A DNA stretch of 64,000 nt from Elusimicrobia bacterium GWC2_64_44 (GCA_001799845.1 MGUG01000027.1:62001-126000), one strand, 5' to 3'; positions 48,348-58,224 are shown, counted from the stretch's first letter. Notes: a model not told the origin generated them from the sequence alone. Made by a program: numbers and translations.

Positions 48348-51300
48348 TTTATTATAGCCACCCTTCCGGTCTTCTTACTGCCCCCGGAGCTGACTACGTA
48401 AATGTACACACCGGACGCGGCGCGCGAGCCGTCGGCGTTGCGCGCGTCCCACAGGCAGCGCCCGTCGCCGTCGTCGTCGGCGAGCTCGCGGACCAAACCG
48501 GCGGCCAGGCTGTAGATCTTCACCTTGGCCCCGGCGGGCATGGACTCGAAGACTATGCCCTCGCCGAACGAGGACTGCCCGAAAGCGCCGGCGCTGCCGG
48601 GCTTGTACGGGTTCGGGTAGGCGAAGACGGTGCCGAGCTCGCCCACGGCCGACGCCTGGCTGCCCAGCGCGTAGATGGAGAAGTGGCTGGTGTCGAGGTA
48701 GACCGTGTTGGCGGTCGTGTCCGTCACCGAGTTGCGCTGCGGGTACCAGACCAGGGTGACCGGGTCCAGCAGGAAGACGCGCAGCGTGTCCTCTGCGATG
48801 GCGGTCCCGTCCACCACGCCGTCGTTGGTGGCGTCGGTGTAGGTGAAACTCACGCGCGCCGGGGTTGCGAAGCCGGCCGTGGCCAGCGCGCCGTACATGT
48901 CCCAGCGCCGCAGCTCCACGATGGTGCCCGGCACCAGGGTGTTGGCCGGCAGCTTGGCGGTGGCCGCGTCCAGGTTCGCCTTGGTCACCTCGGCCGGCAC
49001 GGTGCCGGCGCTGGTGCTGACCTGCACATAGTTGTCCGCGGCGACGGCGCCAGCGGGCAGGGTGACAGCCAGCGTGCCCACTCCGGGCAGCGGGGCGTTG
49101 ATGGCCAGCGAGGCCGCGGCCGTGGAGAAGACCTGCGTGACATTGGCCGGCAGGTCCAGCGTGCGGATGGCGGCGGAGGTAGCGCTGGAGACCGTCAGCA
49201 CGCCGTCCTGGTTATAGGCGCGGACCGCGTAGTAGTAGGTGGCGGCCGCGTGCAGCGAGGTGTCGGTGTAGGCGGCGACGCTCAGCGCGTCGGCCCAGGC
49301 CCGCACCGTGGTCCAGGTGACCAGGTCCTCGGAGCGGTCCAGCCGGTAGCGCGTGCCGCCGTTGCCGGTCCAGCCCAGCGTGACATAGTGCACGTCGGTG
49401 GCCGAGGCGGCCAGCGCGGCCGGGGCGGCCGCGAAGGTGACCGCGGAGGCTTCGGAGAAGTCGCTTTCGCCGGCCGTGGTGACCGAGCGGATGCGCCTGG
49501 TGTAGACGGTGTTGGCGCTCGATAGATTGACCTCCACCCAGAAGGTGGTGGCCGCGCTCAGGTTCCGCGCCAGGATGCCGTTGGTGGAGGTGTAGAGGTT
49601 GTAGGAAAGCACCGCGGGCACGTCGTTGGTCCACGACCAGTTTATCGTGGAGCTGCCGGTGGCCGCCGCGAAGAGCGTCGGCGACCGCTGCACGGTCATG
49701 GTGCTTTCCACGAAGCTGTAATCCCGGCGGTTGCCGCCGGTGGCGTCGGCGAGCCCAAGGGTCTGTATGCCCAGGGTGTTTATCGCGCCGATACGGTAGG
49801 CGTAGGTGGTCGACGTGGTGAGCCCGGAGGCGGAGATGTCCAGACCGGTGTCGAGGTAATGGTTGCCGGCCACGCTGGAGAGGAAGACCCAGGGGCCGTC
49901 CTCGCCGGTTGACGTGGCGCGCCACACGCTGTACTGCGTCGCCGGTATCTCCGGCTCGTTCCACCAGAGGCCCACGGTGTGCGCCGTGATGGTGTCGAAG
50001 CTGACGTCGTTGGGCGGGGTGGCGAACGTGGCCCCGGTGGCGGCTACGCAGAGGCCGTTGAAGGAGGCGTAGTTGTAGGTGGCGGTGCTCTGGTCCGGGC
50101 AGATATAGCGCTCGTGCACGCTGTTGGTTATCAGGTAGTCCAGCGTGTAATTGGTGGTGTTGGTGCCCAGTATATAATCTATCGGCAGCACGAAATTGCC
50201 CAGCTCGGGGGTGGTGCTGCCTATGCCGATGATGTAGCCGATTATGTAGTCCATGTTGGTGAACGTGCCCGTGGACCAACTCCACTTGATCGCGGTGTCG
50301 GTGACCGCGGCGGCCGAGACGTCGGTGGGCGGCGGGCGAGTGATCACCTTGTAGCGGGCGCTGTAGGCCTCCGGGTTCAGCGCGTTGTCCGGGGTCATGA
50401 GGTCGTCGCCGTTGATGGCGCCGATCCGGAAGTCGTGCTTGGTGTTGCCCTGCAGGCCGGCCACGGACGACGGGCCGGGGACCACGGCGGAGGTCAGCCC
50501 TACGCTGAAACTGGCCGAGCTCTGCGCCAGGGTGGCGGTGGCGTACTCGATGACGTACTTGGAGGCGCCGGAGGCGGTCCAGGAGAGGTTCACGGAATTG
50601 CTGAATACGTTCTGGAAGTCCGGGAAGGTCGGGGCGCAGGTGGACGGGGCGATGGCGTAGGTGTAGCGCGTGTAGACGGCGCGGCCCTCGCTTTCCAGTA
50701 TGCCGGCGGCTTTTATCCAGCGCGCGTGCTGCGAGTTGGCAAGCGGGCTGCCGGTATTGGCGAAGGTCTCTATCCAGTAGGTCGTGTTCACGCCCAGCGT
50801 CTGCACCACCGTGCCTGTCTCGCCGGCCGCGGGGCCGGCGCTTTCCGACGTGGTGGACTTATAGATGTTGTAGGCGGTCACGCCGGTGTCGGCCACGGCG
50901 CTGATGTCCCAGCTCCACTGGATGGTGTGGGAGGAGATCGCGGCGCCGGTCATGGTCATGTTGAGCGGCGGGGTGGTGGCCAGCTGCACGGTGGTGTAGT
51001 AGCCGGGGGACAGCTCGTCGTCGCCGTTGATGGCGCCTATCCTGAGGCGGTAGGCCTTGTTGCTCATCAGCGGCACCGTCTGCCACGGCACGAAGGCGTC
51101 CCTGATGCGGTAATAGCTGACCCCGCCGTTGGTGGAGCCTTCCACGGCGTAGGCCGTGGCGGTGCTGTAATGCCATTCCAGGTAGGCGCTGACGGCGGTA
51201 ACGGAGCTGAGCGCGAAGGAGGCCGGCGGCAGCGCGTGCGTGTACTTGGTCACGCGCGAGGACGCGGTTCCCTCGGCGGCGCCGGTGAACGGCGCTACCC

Positions 51301-54300
51301 ACCGGGTGTAGGGCCTGTTGGGGGAGAGCCCCGAGTCGATGTAGGCGCTCGTGTTGGAGCTGACGGTGATCTTGGTGGCCGTGCTGGAGGAATACAGGTA
51401 GTACCCGTCCACGCCGTTGACCGTGGGCCACTTCCACTGCAGGCTGACGGTAGAGAGCGCGACGCCCATGAAGGTCGAGGCGAAGTCGTCGCCGGCAAGG
51501 GCGTAGAAGGAGAAATGCGGCAGGTCGGCGGAGACCGTCTTGGCGCCGGAGTTCAGCACGGAATTCTGCACCCGGTTCCAGACCAGGGCGTCGGTGTCCA
51601 GGTTATAGAGGCGCAGCGTGGGCGTCCGCACCAGGCTCCCGTCCACTATGCCGTCATCGGTCGCGTCAGGGTAGGTTATGGCGATCCGCGCGGGGGACGG
51701 CAGGGCGGCGGTGGAGACGTTGCCGAACTGGTCGAACAGGTGCAGCTCTACGATGTTGCCCGGGACCATGCTGGCCTCGGTCAGCCTGGCGTTGGCGTCG
51801 TCGATGGCGTTCTTGGAGACGTCGGACGGCGAGGCGGCGGCGGCGGTGCTGAGCCAGAAGAAGCCGTCGGGCGTGCCGGCCGGGAGGGTGACCGTTATAG
51901 AGCCTCCGCCCTGCAGCGGCGCCGTGATGTCCAGGGGGAGCGCCGCGGCTGAGACGGGGGTGTAGATGCCGGGCAGTACGGCGGTCACGGCCGCCGTGAT
52001 GGCGCTGGAGAGGGCTACCACGCCGTCGCCGTTGTAGGCGCTGACGGCATAGTAATAGGTGGTGGCGTAGCGCAGGCCCGAGTCGTTGAACCAGGTTGAG
52101 ACGTGCACGTCGCTCCAGTCGCGGCGGGGGGTCCAGTTGACCCTGTCGGTGGAGCGGTCCACCTTGTAGCGGGAAGCTTCGGTAGCCGGCCAGCCCAGCG
52201 TCATGGTGTAGGAGCCTGTGCTGGTTATAGCCACCGACGCCGGCGCGTTGGCCAGCGTGTAGGCCGGCACTTCGTCGTAGTCGCCCAGTCCGTCGTAGGC
52301 GGTAACGGAGCGCACGCGGCGCGTATACAAGGCGTTGGCGCTGGAGAGCGCCACCTCGTTATAGAGGAAGACGCCCGCGCCCAGGCCGGGGGCTATGAGA
52401 CCGTCGGTGGAGGTGTAGAGATTGTAAGCCGTCACCCCGGAATAGGACTCGGTCCAGAACCAGCGTATGGAATTGGTGCCTGTCGCTAAGGCGAAGAGCG
52501 ACGGCGCGCCGTGCTTGGTCATGGTGCTCTCGGCGAAGCTGTAGTCCTTGCGGTGGCCGGCGGTGTGCGTGGACAGGTCCAGCGTCTGGAAGCCCAGCAG
52601 GTTGATGGCGCCTATGCGGTAGGTGTAGGTGGTGTAGACGGCCAGCCCCGCGGTGGAGATGTCTACGCCGGAGTCGTGATAGCTATTCCCAGTGACGCTG
52701 GCGACGAAGACCCACGGGCCCGCGGGGCCCAGCGTGGTGGAGCGCTCCACGCGGTACTGCGTGGCAGGCACCTCGGGCTCCAGCCACCACATGCCGAGGC
52801 CGTGCGGGGCTATGGTAGCGAAGGCGACGTCGTTCGGGGGGGTGGCGTAGGTGTAGCCGTTGCTGCTGAGCGAGTAACTTCCGAAGTTGTTGTAGTAGTA
52901 CTCCGCTTCCTGGGGGCTGGCGTCGAAATGGGGGTTGCCGGCCACCCAGTCCGGGTCCGTCTGCCCCACCGTGATGTAGGCGGTGACCGTACTGTTAGTC
53001 AGCAGGTAATCCAGGTTATACTCACTGCTCGCCACGCCCGGCAGAGGGTACGACGGGGTCCAGTAGTCCGAGCCATCGGGGTGATAGGACACGCCCCTGA
53101 GGAAGTAGCCCGTCAGGTACTCGGGGTGGGTATAGGCGCCCGGAGTCCAGGTGCAGTGCACGGCCGTGTCCGTCCAGGGAGCGCAGGCATAGTCGGAGGG
53201 GGTGCCCGGGCGCGTCATCACCCGGTAAAGCTGGCTGTAGGCGAAGGGGTTCGGGCCGTTGGCCGGCGTCTGCTCGCCGTCGCCGTTGATGGCGCCTATG
53301 CGCAAGTCGTACTTGGTATTCTCGGTCAGCCCTGTGACGGCCTGTACCGGCTGGCCGACTATGGTCGAGGTGACGGCCACCGTGAAGCCGCCGGTAGTAG
53401 AGCGGTCTATCACGTAATTGCTGGCCACGCCCGGCCGCCACTCGGCGGAGAACACATCGGTGGATACACCGAAGGTGGGCCAGTTCAGGCTGAGGGAATT
53501 CTCCCAGACGTGGACTGCCCAGTACGGCAGCGGGTCGCGCCACTCCGCGGTGGTGGTCCCGGGCGCCACGGCGTAGGTGTACTTTTGGTGAAACTGCGAT
53601 CTCTCGCTTTCCAAAAAACCGTAGGCCTTCAGCCAGCGCGTGTGGCGCGAGTCGGCCGACGGGAGCGTGGGAGTATCGCGGTAGACCTCGGTCCAGTCGC
53701 TGACGCCGGCTCCCAGGGTGGCTATGACCTCGCCAAAGTCGCCCGGCTCGGGGATGGTGCCGTCCTCGGCTATCGAGGAGCGGTAGACCTTGAAGCCGGC
53801 GATCTCGGTGCCGGCGAACATGTCCTTGTCCCAGCGCCACTGTATAGTATAGGAAGAGACGGCCACGGCGGTGAAGTCCGCCGGGGTCAGCGGCGGGGTG
53901 GTGAAGGTACGGGTGGCGCTATAGACGCCCGGGGTCACCTCGTCGTCGCCGTTCACGGCGGCCATCCTTATCATGTAATGCCTGTTGCTCATGACGGGGA
54001 AGGTCTCCCACGGCACGAAGAAGGTGCGGTTGCGGACATAGGTCAAGCCGCCGTCCGTAGAGCACTCGATCGCATAGGCGCTGGCGTGCACGGGGTTCGG
54101 GAACCAATAGTCCGGCGGTATCTCGGCATAGGCGCTGGTGGAGATAACGTTGTCGGTGCGCCTGGCCCAGGGCAGGGCGAAGGAGTTGGTGGTCGGGGCG
54201 GCCACGGGCGCGTCGGTGGAAATGGCTATCTGCGCCGGCGGTATGGCGTAGGTGTACTTCTGGATGTGGTGGGAATCGCTGCCCTCGGTGGCGCCCTGGT

Positions 54301-54640
54301 AGGCGGTCAGCCACCGGGTGTAGGACTGGTCGGCTCCCAGCCCGGAGTCTATGTAGAACGCGGTGGAGGAACTCAGGGCTATCTTGGTGGCGGTGCTGGA
54401 GGAATACAGGTAAAAGCCGTCTATGCCGGTGTAGGTGCCGGTGGACCAGCTCCACCTTATGCTGCTGGTGGACAGGGCGGCGGCAGTCATGTCGGAGACC
54501 ACGGCCGAGACGGCGCTCCTGGGGCGCAGTACGCGTTTTGAGGTTTTTGAGATGGCGGCCTGAAGCGGGGAGGTAAGGCAGGAGAGGAGAAGACAGGCGC
54601 AAAGCGCGGCCGCGGAGGTCCTAAGGTTTTTTATGGTCAT
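48344..54640 (-). CDS. Giant secreted FN3-repeat protein with FlgD-like C-terminus
   Basis: 2,098 residues from the ATG at 54640 (AAGGTG upstream). N-terminal signal peptide, also readable as a lipobox (LLSC). The body is a tandem duplication of a ~1,000-residue block, roughly residues 50-1050 and 1053-1997. Each block has about seven fibronectin-III-like units with repeated phrases (YLYSSSTATKI, YTRW, RIGAING) and closes with a ~150-residue module (LPAG...VPGNIVELHLFDQFG / VPGTIVELRRWDMYG...HFSFYALAG / HFSIYALGS). The last ~100 residues (FAYPNPYKPG...GVYIYVV...GRVAIIK) are a FlgD-like/T9SS-type sorting domain. Surface display is inferred. Confidence 0.85.
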   Translation of the reverse strand: MTIKNLRTSAAALCACLLLSCLTSPLQAAISKTSKRVLRPRSAVSAVVSDMTAAALSTSSIRWSWSTGTYTGIDGFYLYSSSTATKIALSSSTAFYIDSGLGADQSYTRWLTAYQGATEGSDSHHIQKYTYAIPPAQIAISTDAPVAAPTTNSFALPWARRTDNVISTSAYAEIPPDYWFPNPVHASAYAIECSTDGGLTYVRNRTFFVPWETFPVMSNRHYMIRMAAVNGDDEVTPGVYSATRTFTTPPLTPADFTAVAVSSYTIQWRWDKDMFAGTEIAGFKVYRSSIAEDGTIPEPGDFGEVIATLGAGVSDWTEVYRDTPTLPSADSRHTRWLKAYGFLESERSQFHQKYTYAVAPGTTTAEWRDPLPYWAVHVWENSLSLNWPTFGVSTDVFSAEWRPGVASNYVIDRSTTGGFTVAVTSTIVGQPVQAVTGLTENTKYDLRIGAINGDGEQTPANGPNPFAYSQLYRVMTRPGTPSDYACAPWTDTAVHCTWTPGAYTHPEYLTGYFLRGVSYHPDGSDYWTPSYPLPGVASSEYNLDYLLTNSTVTAYITVGQTDPDWVAGNPHFDASPQEAEYYYNNFGSYSLSSNGYTYATPPNDVAFATIAPHGLGMWWLEPEVPATQYRVERSTTLGPAGPWVFVASVTGNSYHDSGVDISTAGLAVYTTYTYRIGAINLLGFQTLDLSTHTAGHRKDYSFAESTMTKHGAPSLFALATGTNSIRWFWTESYSGVTAYNLYTSTDGLIAPGLGAGVFLYNEVALSSANALYTRRVRSVTAYDGLGDYDEVPAYTLANAPASVAITSTGSYTMTLGWPATEASRYKVDRSTDRVNWTPRRDWSDVHVSTWFNDSGLRYATTYYYAVSAYNGDGVVALSSAITAAVTAVLPGIYTPVSAAALPLDITAPLQGGGSITVTLPAGTPDGFFWLSTAAAASPSDVSKNAIDDANARLTEASMVPGNIVELHLFDQFGNVSTAALPSPARIAITYPDATDDGIVDGSLVRTPTLRLYNLDTDALVWNRVQNSVLNSGAKTVSADLPHFSFYALAGDDFASTFMGVALSTVSLQWKWPTVNGVDGYYLYSSSTATKITVSSNTSAYIDSGLSPNRPYTRWVAPFTGAAEGTASSRVTKYTHALPPASFALSSVTAVSAYLEWHYSTATAYAVEGSTNGGVSYYRIRDAFVPWQTVPLMSNKAYRLRIGAINGDDELSPGYYTTVQLATTPPLNMTMTGAAISSHTIQWSWDISAVADTGVTAYNIYKSTTSESAGPAAGETGTVVQTLGVNTTYWIETFANTGSPLANSQHARWIKAAGILESEGRAVYTRYTYAIAPSTCAPTFPDFQNVFSNSVNLSWTASGASKYVIEYATATLAQSSASFSVGLTSAVVPGPSSVAGLQGNTKHDFRIGAINGDDLMTPDNALNPEAYSARYKVITRPPPTDVSAAAVTDTAIKWSWSTGTFTNMDYIIGYIIGIGSTTPELGNFVLPIDYILGTNTTNYTLDYLITNSVHERYICPDQSTATYNYASFNGLCVAATGATFATPPNDVSFDTITAHTVGLWWNEPEIPATQYSVWRATSTGEDGPWVFLSSVAGNHYLDTGLDISASGLTTSTTYAYRIGAINTLGIQTLGLADATGGNRRDYSFVESTMTVQRSPTLFAAATGSSTINWSWTNDVPAVLSYNLYTSTNGILARNLSAATTFWVEVNLSSANTVYTRRIRSVTTAGESDFSEASAVTFAAAPAALAASATDVHYVTLGWTGNGGTRYRLDRSEDLVTWTTVRAWADALSVAAYTDTSLHAAATYYYAVRAYNQDGVLTVSSATSAAIRTLDLPANVTQVFSTAAASLAINAPLPGVGTLAVTLPAGAVAADNYVQVSTSAGTVPAEVTKANLDAATAKLPANTLVPGTIVELRRWDMYGALATAGFATPARVSFTYTDATNDGVVDGTAIAEDTLRVFLLDPVTLVWYPQRNSVTDTTANTVYLDTSHFSIYALGSQASAVGELGTVFAYPNPYKPGSAGAFGQSSFGEGIVFESMPAGAKVKIYSLAAGLVRELADDDGDGRCLWDARNADGSRAASGVYIYVVSSGGSKKTGRVAIIK

Positions 54641-54923
54641 CAACGTTCACCTTTTAATATATATAAAATAGCAACGCCGGCGGCGGTGAGAAATAGGTGT
54701 ATAGCGTTGGTTCCCCCGTGCGCCGCAGGCTAAAAAAGGAATTGTAGCACTATTGCAGGGTATATTTCACATATAAACGCGTATATATAGACCACTCGGA
54801 CCGGGGCCTAAGGACCTAGGCCCCTGGCCGCGGGTGGGCCCAAAGCGTATAGGCATTAAAACGCGCGCGCCATGGGTACTTGGCCTCTTATGAAAAGCGC
54901 TTGTTTCCGCTAAACTATTAGCA
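54641..54923. other. Divergent intergenic region
   Basis: 283 bases between two divergent secreted-protein genes. It is locally AT-rich near 54650-54670 and 54760-54790. A TAAACT box at 54911-54916 lies 7 nt before the ATG at 54924. I see no repeat element, RNA or small gene here. Confidence 0.5.
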
Positions 54924-57212
54924 ATGACCCATACTAAACCTTCCAATAAAGTGTTCGCGGCGGTGTTCTTCTCGCTGGTTTGCGCGCTCTGCGCTCCGGC
55001 TCACTCGGCGGAGTTCTCCCAATATTTCGACGGCAGCGGCCAGGGTTCCATGGCGGACCTGGTCAACGGCCTGCGCTCCGCTCCCGCGACGCAGGACCAG
55101 AAAGACCCGTCAGCCCAGCCCGTTCAGCCCAATACCGGCAACAACGAACTCCTGCACTTCTGGGAAGACCTGAAAAGCGACGTTTTCGACGACATCTGCC
55201 GCGACGTGGAGATACCGATAGAAGCGGGCTTCGACATCGCCGACATCGTAGGCGTGGAAGGCAAGTTCAAGCGCTCCATGAAGCAGTACCCGGACAATAA
55301 GATAGCCGTGATAGACGAAGTGGGCGTCAAGCTGGACGCCGGCCACACTTTTACCGACATCTTCAACATCAACGGCAACACCTTCAATATCGGTTTCTCG
55401 GGCGGCCTGGAAGGCAAGTCGGTGGTGGTCCGCAAGACCAACGAGGACAAGTACTGCAAGAACCTCCTGAAGATCCTGGACCTCCGCAAGGTAAAGACCA
55501 TCCTCCCCATCAACGAGAAGCGCATCAACGAGATGGGCGTCAACGAGATCTGGAAGTTCCCCGCCCGCCTGCACATGGGCGTTTCCGGCGGCCTGGGCTA
55601 CCCGGTGCAGCCCTGGCTCACCGTCGGTTTCTCGCTCGGCACCTCCAAGGAACTGAAGCCCTCCGTCACCCTCTTCAAGATGAACGAGGACCAGATCCGC
55701 ATGCGCATCCGCCTGGACCGCATCACGGTCAAGAGCGCCGGCGCCTCCGTTGGCACCTCGTTCGACGCGGGCATGATCGGCCTGCCCGAGGCCGAGGGCT
55801 TCCTGATGAAGGAGCTCGATAAGGCCATCGTTAAGGAATTTAATAAATACATCGCGCTGAAGTTCGGCCTCTCGGCCAGCCGCGCCAAGGGCCAGAAGAT
55901 CCTGCTGGAGTTCATCATCGACGCCAAGAATCCCGCGCAGGTGGCCAAGCTGGTGGACTTCCTCAAGGGCGACCTCAGCATCATCAAGCGCCTGATAGAG
56001 ATGGGCGTGCGCTTCAACGACTTCTCCTCTCTCGACGACACCGCGGCCGGCCAGGAGGCCTTGAACAGCGTGTCGCAGGTGGCCGCAGACGGCCTGGGGC
56101 TCAACTCCACGTTCGCCGGCTCCAACCACTTCAACAGCAACTCCCACGCGTCCAACATAGTGCTGCCCATCGTGCTGCACCGCGAGGCCAACGCCGGCCA
56201 GCGCTACGACCGCTACCAGGTCTCCGGCAGCGACCAGGTACTGCACGTGCATAACGCCTCCAAGAATACCTCGGTCAGCAACATCAACATACCGATCGTG
56301 GGCAAGATCTTCAAGCACAACACCAACCAGAACTTCTACGTGGTCAACTACGAGGACGGCCGGGGCGACGTCTCCGACGCGGCCGTGGTCTACCAGCGCT
56401 ACGAGGGCTACATCAAGCACGACGAGAGCGACGCCCGCGACATGGTAGTCAACATGAACGAGATCCTCAAGTACGCCGGCACGCAGGGCAACGGCACCAA
56501 CAGCCAGTTCATAATAGACGTCAACACCCTGTTCCCCCGCCTGGACGACGCCAACAGCACCGAGGTGGACGAGTGGGGCGACCCGGTGCACAACACCAAG
56601 AGCTACAAGTCGGCCCTGATGTCCTTCTCCCTGGTCTTCACCCAGGAAGCCGTGCGCGACATCATCGCGGCCCCCGCCGTCGGCATCATGAAGGCCGTGC
56701 TCAACGTGATGGAAGGCCTGGACAAGGAAATCATCAGCAAGGTGCAGCACCTCTTCAAGATCGGCGCCGACAATAAAGTGGATTACGACTGGAAGGCCGC
56801 CCGCAAGCTGCTGGCCGAGTACCAGCGCGACGGCGATAATTCCTTCGACCCGATCTCCGTGGTCAACAGCTTCTGCACCAACGTGGCGCAAATCGTCTCC
56901 GACCTGGCCAGCGTGCGCACTGCCGGCGGCCAGAAGGACAAGTCCAAGCGTCTCTCCGAGGTGCTGGCCGGCAAGGGCAAAAGCCGCCTGGGCTACGAAG
57001 GCCTGATGCAGGTCCTGATCCAGCTGGTGGACGTGAAAGATATCTACGCCAAGCTCGACATCCAGACCGACAAGCGCATCAAGAACGAGGAGAACCTGGC
57101 GAACTCCTACAACGTCTACAACGAGGGTCTGCAGGCCGGCTACAATTCGCAGCTGGGCCAGGCCAACTCGCTGCGCGACCGCTTCTCGGACCCCTCGGTA
57201 CTGAGCGACTAA
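54924..57212 (+). CDS. Large secreted protein of unknown function
   Basis: 762 residues with a signal peptide (FAAVFFSLVCALCAPAHSA). A central region (about 85-330) has Gly-rich beta segments (FNIGFSGGLEGKS, LHMGVSGGLGYP, VGFSLGT) alternating with charged strands. It is followed by a helical part with a long basic/acidic helix (about 290-380), and the C-terminal ~200 residues are mostly helix. The Cys count is low. No family recognised. It appears leaderless (TAAACT 7 nt before ATG) and is followed by a terminator identical in stem and loop to that of the Cys-repeat gene, its neighbour. Confidence 0.7.
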   Translation: MTHTKPSNKVFAAVFFSLVCALCAPAHSAEFSQYFDGSGQGSMADLVNGLRSAPATQDQKDPSAQPVQPNTGNNELLHFWEDLKSDVFDDICRDVEIPIEAGFDIADIVGVEGKFKRSMKQYPDNKIAVIDEVGVKLDAGHTFTDIFNINGNTFNIGFSGGLEGKSVVVRKTNEDKYCKNLLKILDLRKVKTILPINEKRINEMGVNEIWKFPARLHMGVSGGLGYPVQPWLTVGFSLGTSKELKPSVTLFKMNEDQIRMRIRLDRITVKSAGASVGTSFDAGMIGLPEAEGFLMKELDKAIVKEFNKYIALKFGLSASRAKGQKILLEFIIDAKNPAQVAKLVDFLKGDLSIIKRLIEMGVRFNDFSSLDDTAAGQEALNSVSQVAADGLGLNSTFAGSNHFNSNSHASNIVLPIVLHREANAGQRYDRYQVSGSDQVLHVHNASKNTSVSNINIPIVGKIFKHNTNQNFYVVNYEDGRGDVSDAAVVYQRYEGYIKHDESDARDMVVNMNEILKYAGTQGNGTNSQFIIDVNTLFPRLDDANSTEVDEWGDPVHNTKSYKSALMSFSLVFTQEAVRDIIAAPAVGIMKAVLNVMEGLDKEIISKVQHLFKIGADNKVDYDWKAARKLLAEYQRDGDNSFDPISVVNSFCTNVAQIVSDLASVRTAGGQKDKSKRLSEVLAGKGKSRLGYEGLMQVLIQLVDVKDIYAKLDIQTDKRIKNEENLANSYNVYNEGLQAGYNSQLGQANSLRDRFSDPSVLSD

Positions 57213-57230
57213 GCCTTCACGAGGCAAACA

Positions 57231-57259
57231 AAAGCCCCCGGCAGAACCGGGGGCTTTTT
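57231..57259 (+). terminator. Rho-independent terminator
   Basis: AGCCCCCGG (57233-57241) pairs with 57247-57255 around a CAGAA loop, followed by T5. The same stem and loop recur at 58176-58207. Confidence 0.85.
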
Positions 57260-57329
57260 GTCGGGATCGAGATGCTGCCCCGGCATTAAAATTGCTCCGT
57301 AAAAAAGAGCGATTCGATCAAGGATAAAG

Positions 57330-58160
57330 ATGAAAATTAAAAAGCTAATGTTCGCCTTGCTGCTGACAGGTGTTGCCGCCGGCAACTTAAGGGCTTACGA
57401 GGCTGAAATGCCCTCCGTGATGCGCGGCAGTACTTTCCTTTCCCTGCTCAATTCGGCGGACGCCGGGTGTGCCCAACCCCCGCTTCCCGCTTCGAAATGG
57501 GTCGCGCCCATCAATTATGGGTATGGCACACTGGATTGCCAGGAAGGTTCGGACGGGCACCTGGTGTGCGGCGGCGGCGGCGGAGTGTGCCGCACCGGCA
57601 GGGACGGGCACGCCGCTTGCGGCGGCACGGTCATTAATTGTCTGGAAGGCGCTGACGGACGCATGGTATGCGGCGGCGCGGCCGGTAATTGCCGGGAAGG
57701 CCGCGACGGGCGTATGACTTGCGGCGGCAGGGCCGGTAATTGCCAGGAAGGCGCTGACGGGCGCATGTCCTGCGGCGGAGGTTCTTCGATGTGCATGGAA
57801 GGGCGTGACGGCCGCATGTCCTGCGGCGGGGGGACCATTGATTGGCGGGAAGGCAGAGATGGCCGCATGGCCGCCGGAGGCGGCGCCCACGGCTGCCGTG
57901 AAGGGCGCGACGGGCGCATGGTATGCGGCGGGGTTACCATAGACTGCGGCGAGGGCCGCGACGGCCGCATGGCCTGTGGCGGCGGCGGCAACGGCTGCCG
58001 CGAGGGGCGCGACGGGCGCATGGTATGCGGCGGGGCCAGCACAAGTTGCGCGGAGGGCCGCGATGGGCGCATGGCTTGCGGCGGGCGCGCCAGCGGCTGC
58101 CGCCAGGGAAGTGACGGGCGCATGGCCTGCGCCGGAGACCCGAACCTTGAAGAGGACTGA
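57330..58160 (+). CDS. Secreted Cys/Gly-rich 17-residue repeat protein
   Basis: 276 residues. Signal peptide to about residue 22, a ~47-residue lead-in, then twelve tandem repeats of exactly 17 residues (70-273): C-x-E-G-R-D-G-R-M-x-C-G-G-x4. Each repeat has Cys at positions 1 and 11, except repeat 7 (172-188), where both are replaced (Trp and Ala) together. The pattern suggests one disulfide or metal pair per repeat, with an exposed EGRDGRM loop. At DNA level this is a 51-nt unit. AAGGA precedes the ATG. Function unknown. Confidence 0.8.
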   Translation: MKIKKLMFALLLTGVAAGNLRAYEAEMPSVMRGSTFLSLLNSADAGCAQPPLPASKWVAPINYGYGTLDCQEGSDGHLVCGGGGGVCRTGRDGHAACGGTVINCLEGADGRMVCGGAAGNCREGRDGRMTCGGRAGNCQEGADGRMSCGGGSSMCMEGRDGRMSCGGGTIDWREGRDGRMAAGGGAHGCREGRDGRMVCGGVTIDCGEGRDGRMACGGGGNGCREGRDGRMVCGGASTSCAEGRDGRMACGGRASGCRQGSDGRMACAGDPNLEED

Positions 58161-58175
58161 ACTGAAAGGCTAAAC

Positions 58176-58207
58176 AAAAAGCCCCCGGCAGAACCGGGGG
58201 CTTTTTT
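58176..58207. terminator. Bidirectional terminator between convergent genes
   Basis: AAAAAGCCCCCGG pairs with CCGGGGGCTTTTTT around CAGAA. It lies between the Cys-repeat gene and pyrB. Confidence 0.85.
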
Positions 58208-58224
58208 GTTGTCTGCAGCTTGTT

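Noticed and set aside
49979-51952. A 657-codon plus-strand frame inside the FN3 gene
   Set aside because: Gly/Arg/Val-rich shadow; the minus strand is one continuous FN3 protein.
57537-58148. Regular 51-nt repeats resembling a CRISPR array
   Set aside because: There are no unique spacers; the whole unit repeats in frame as 17 codons with synonymous drift.
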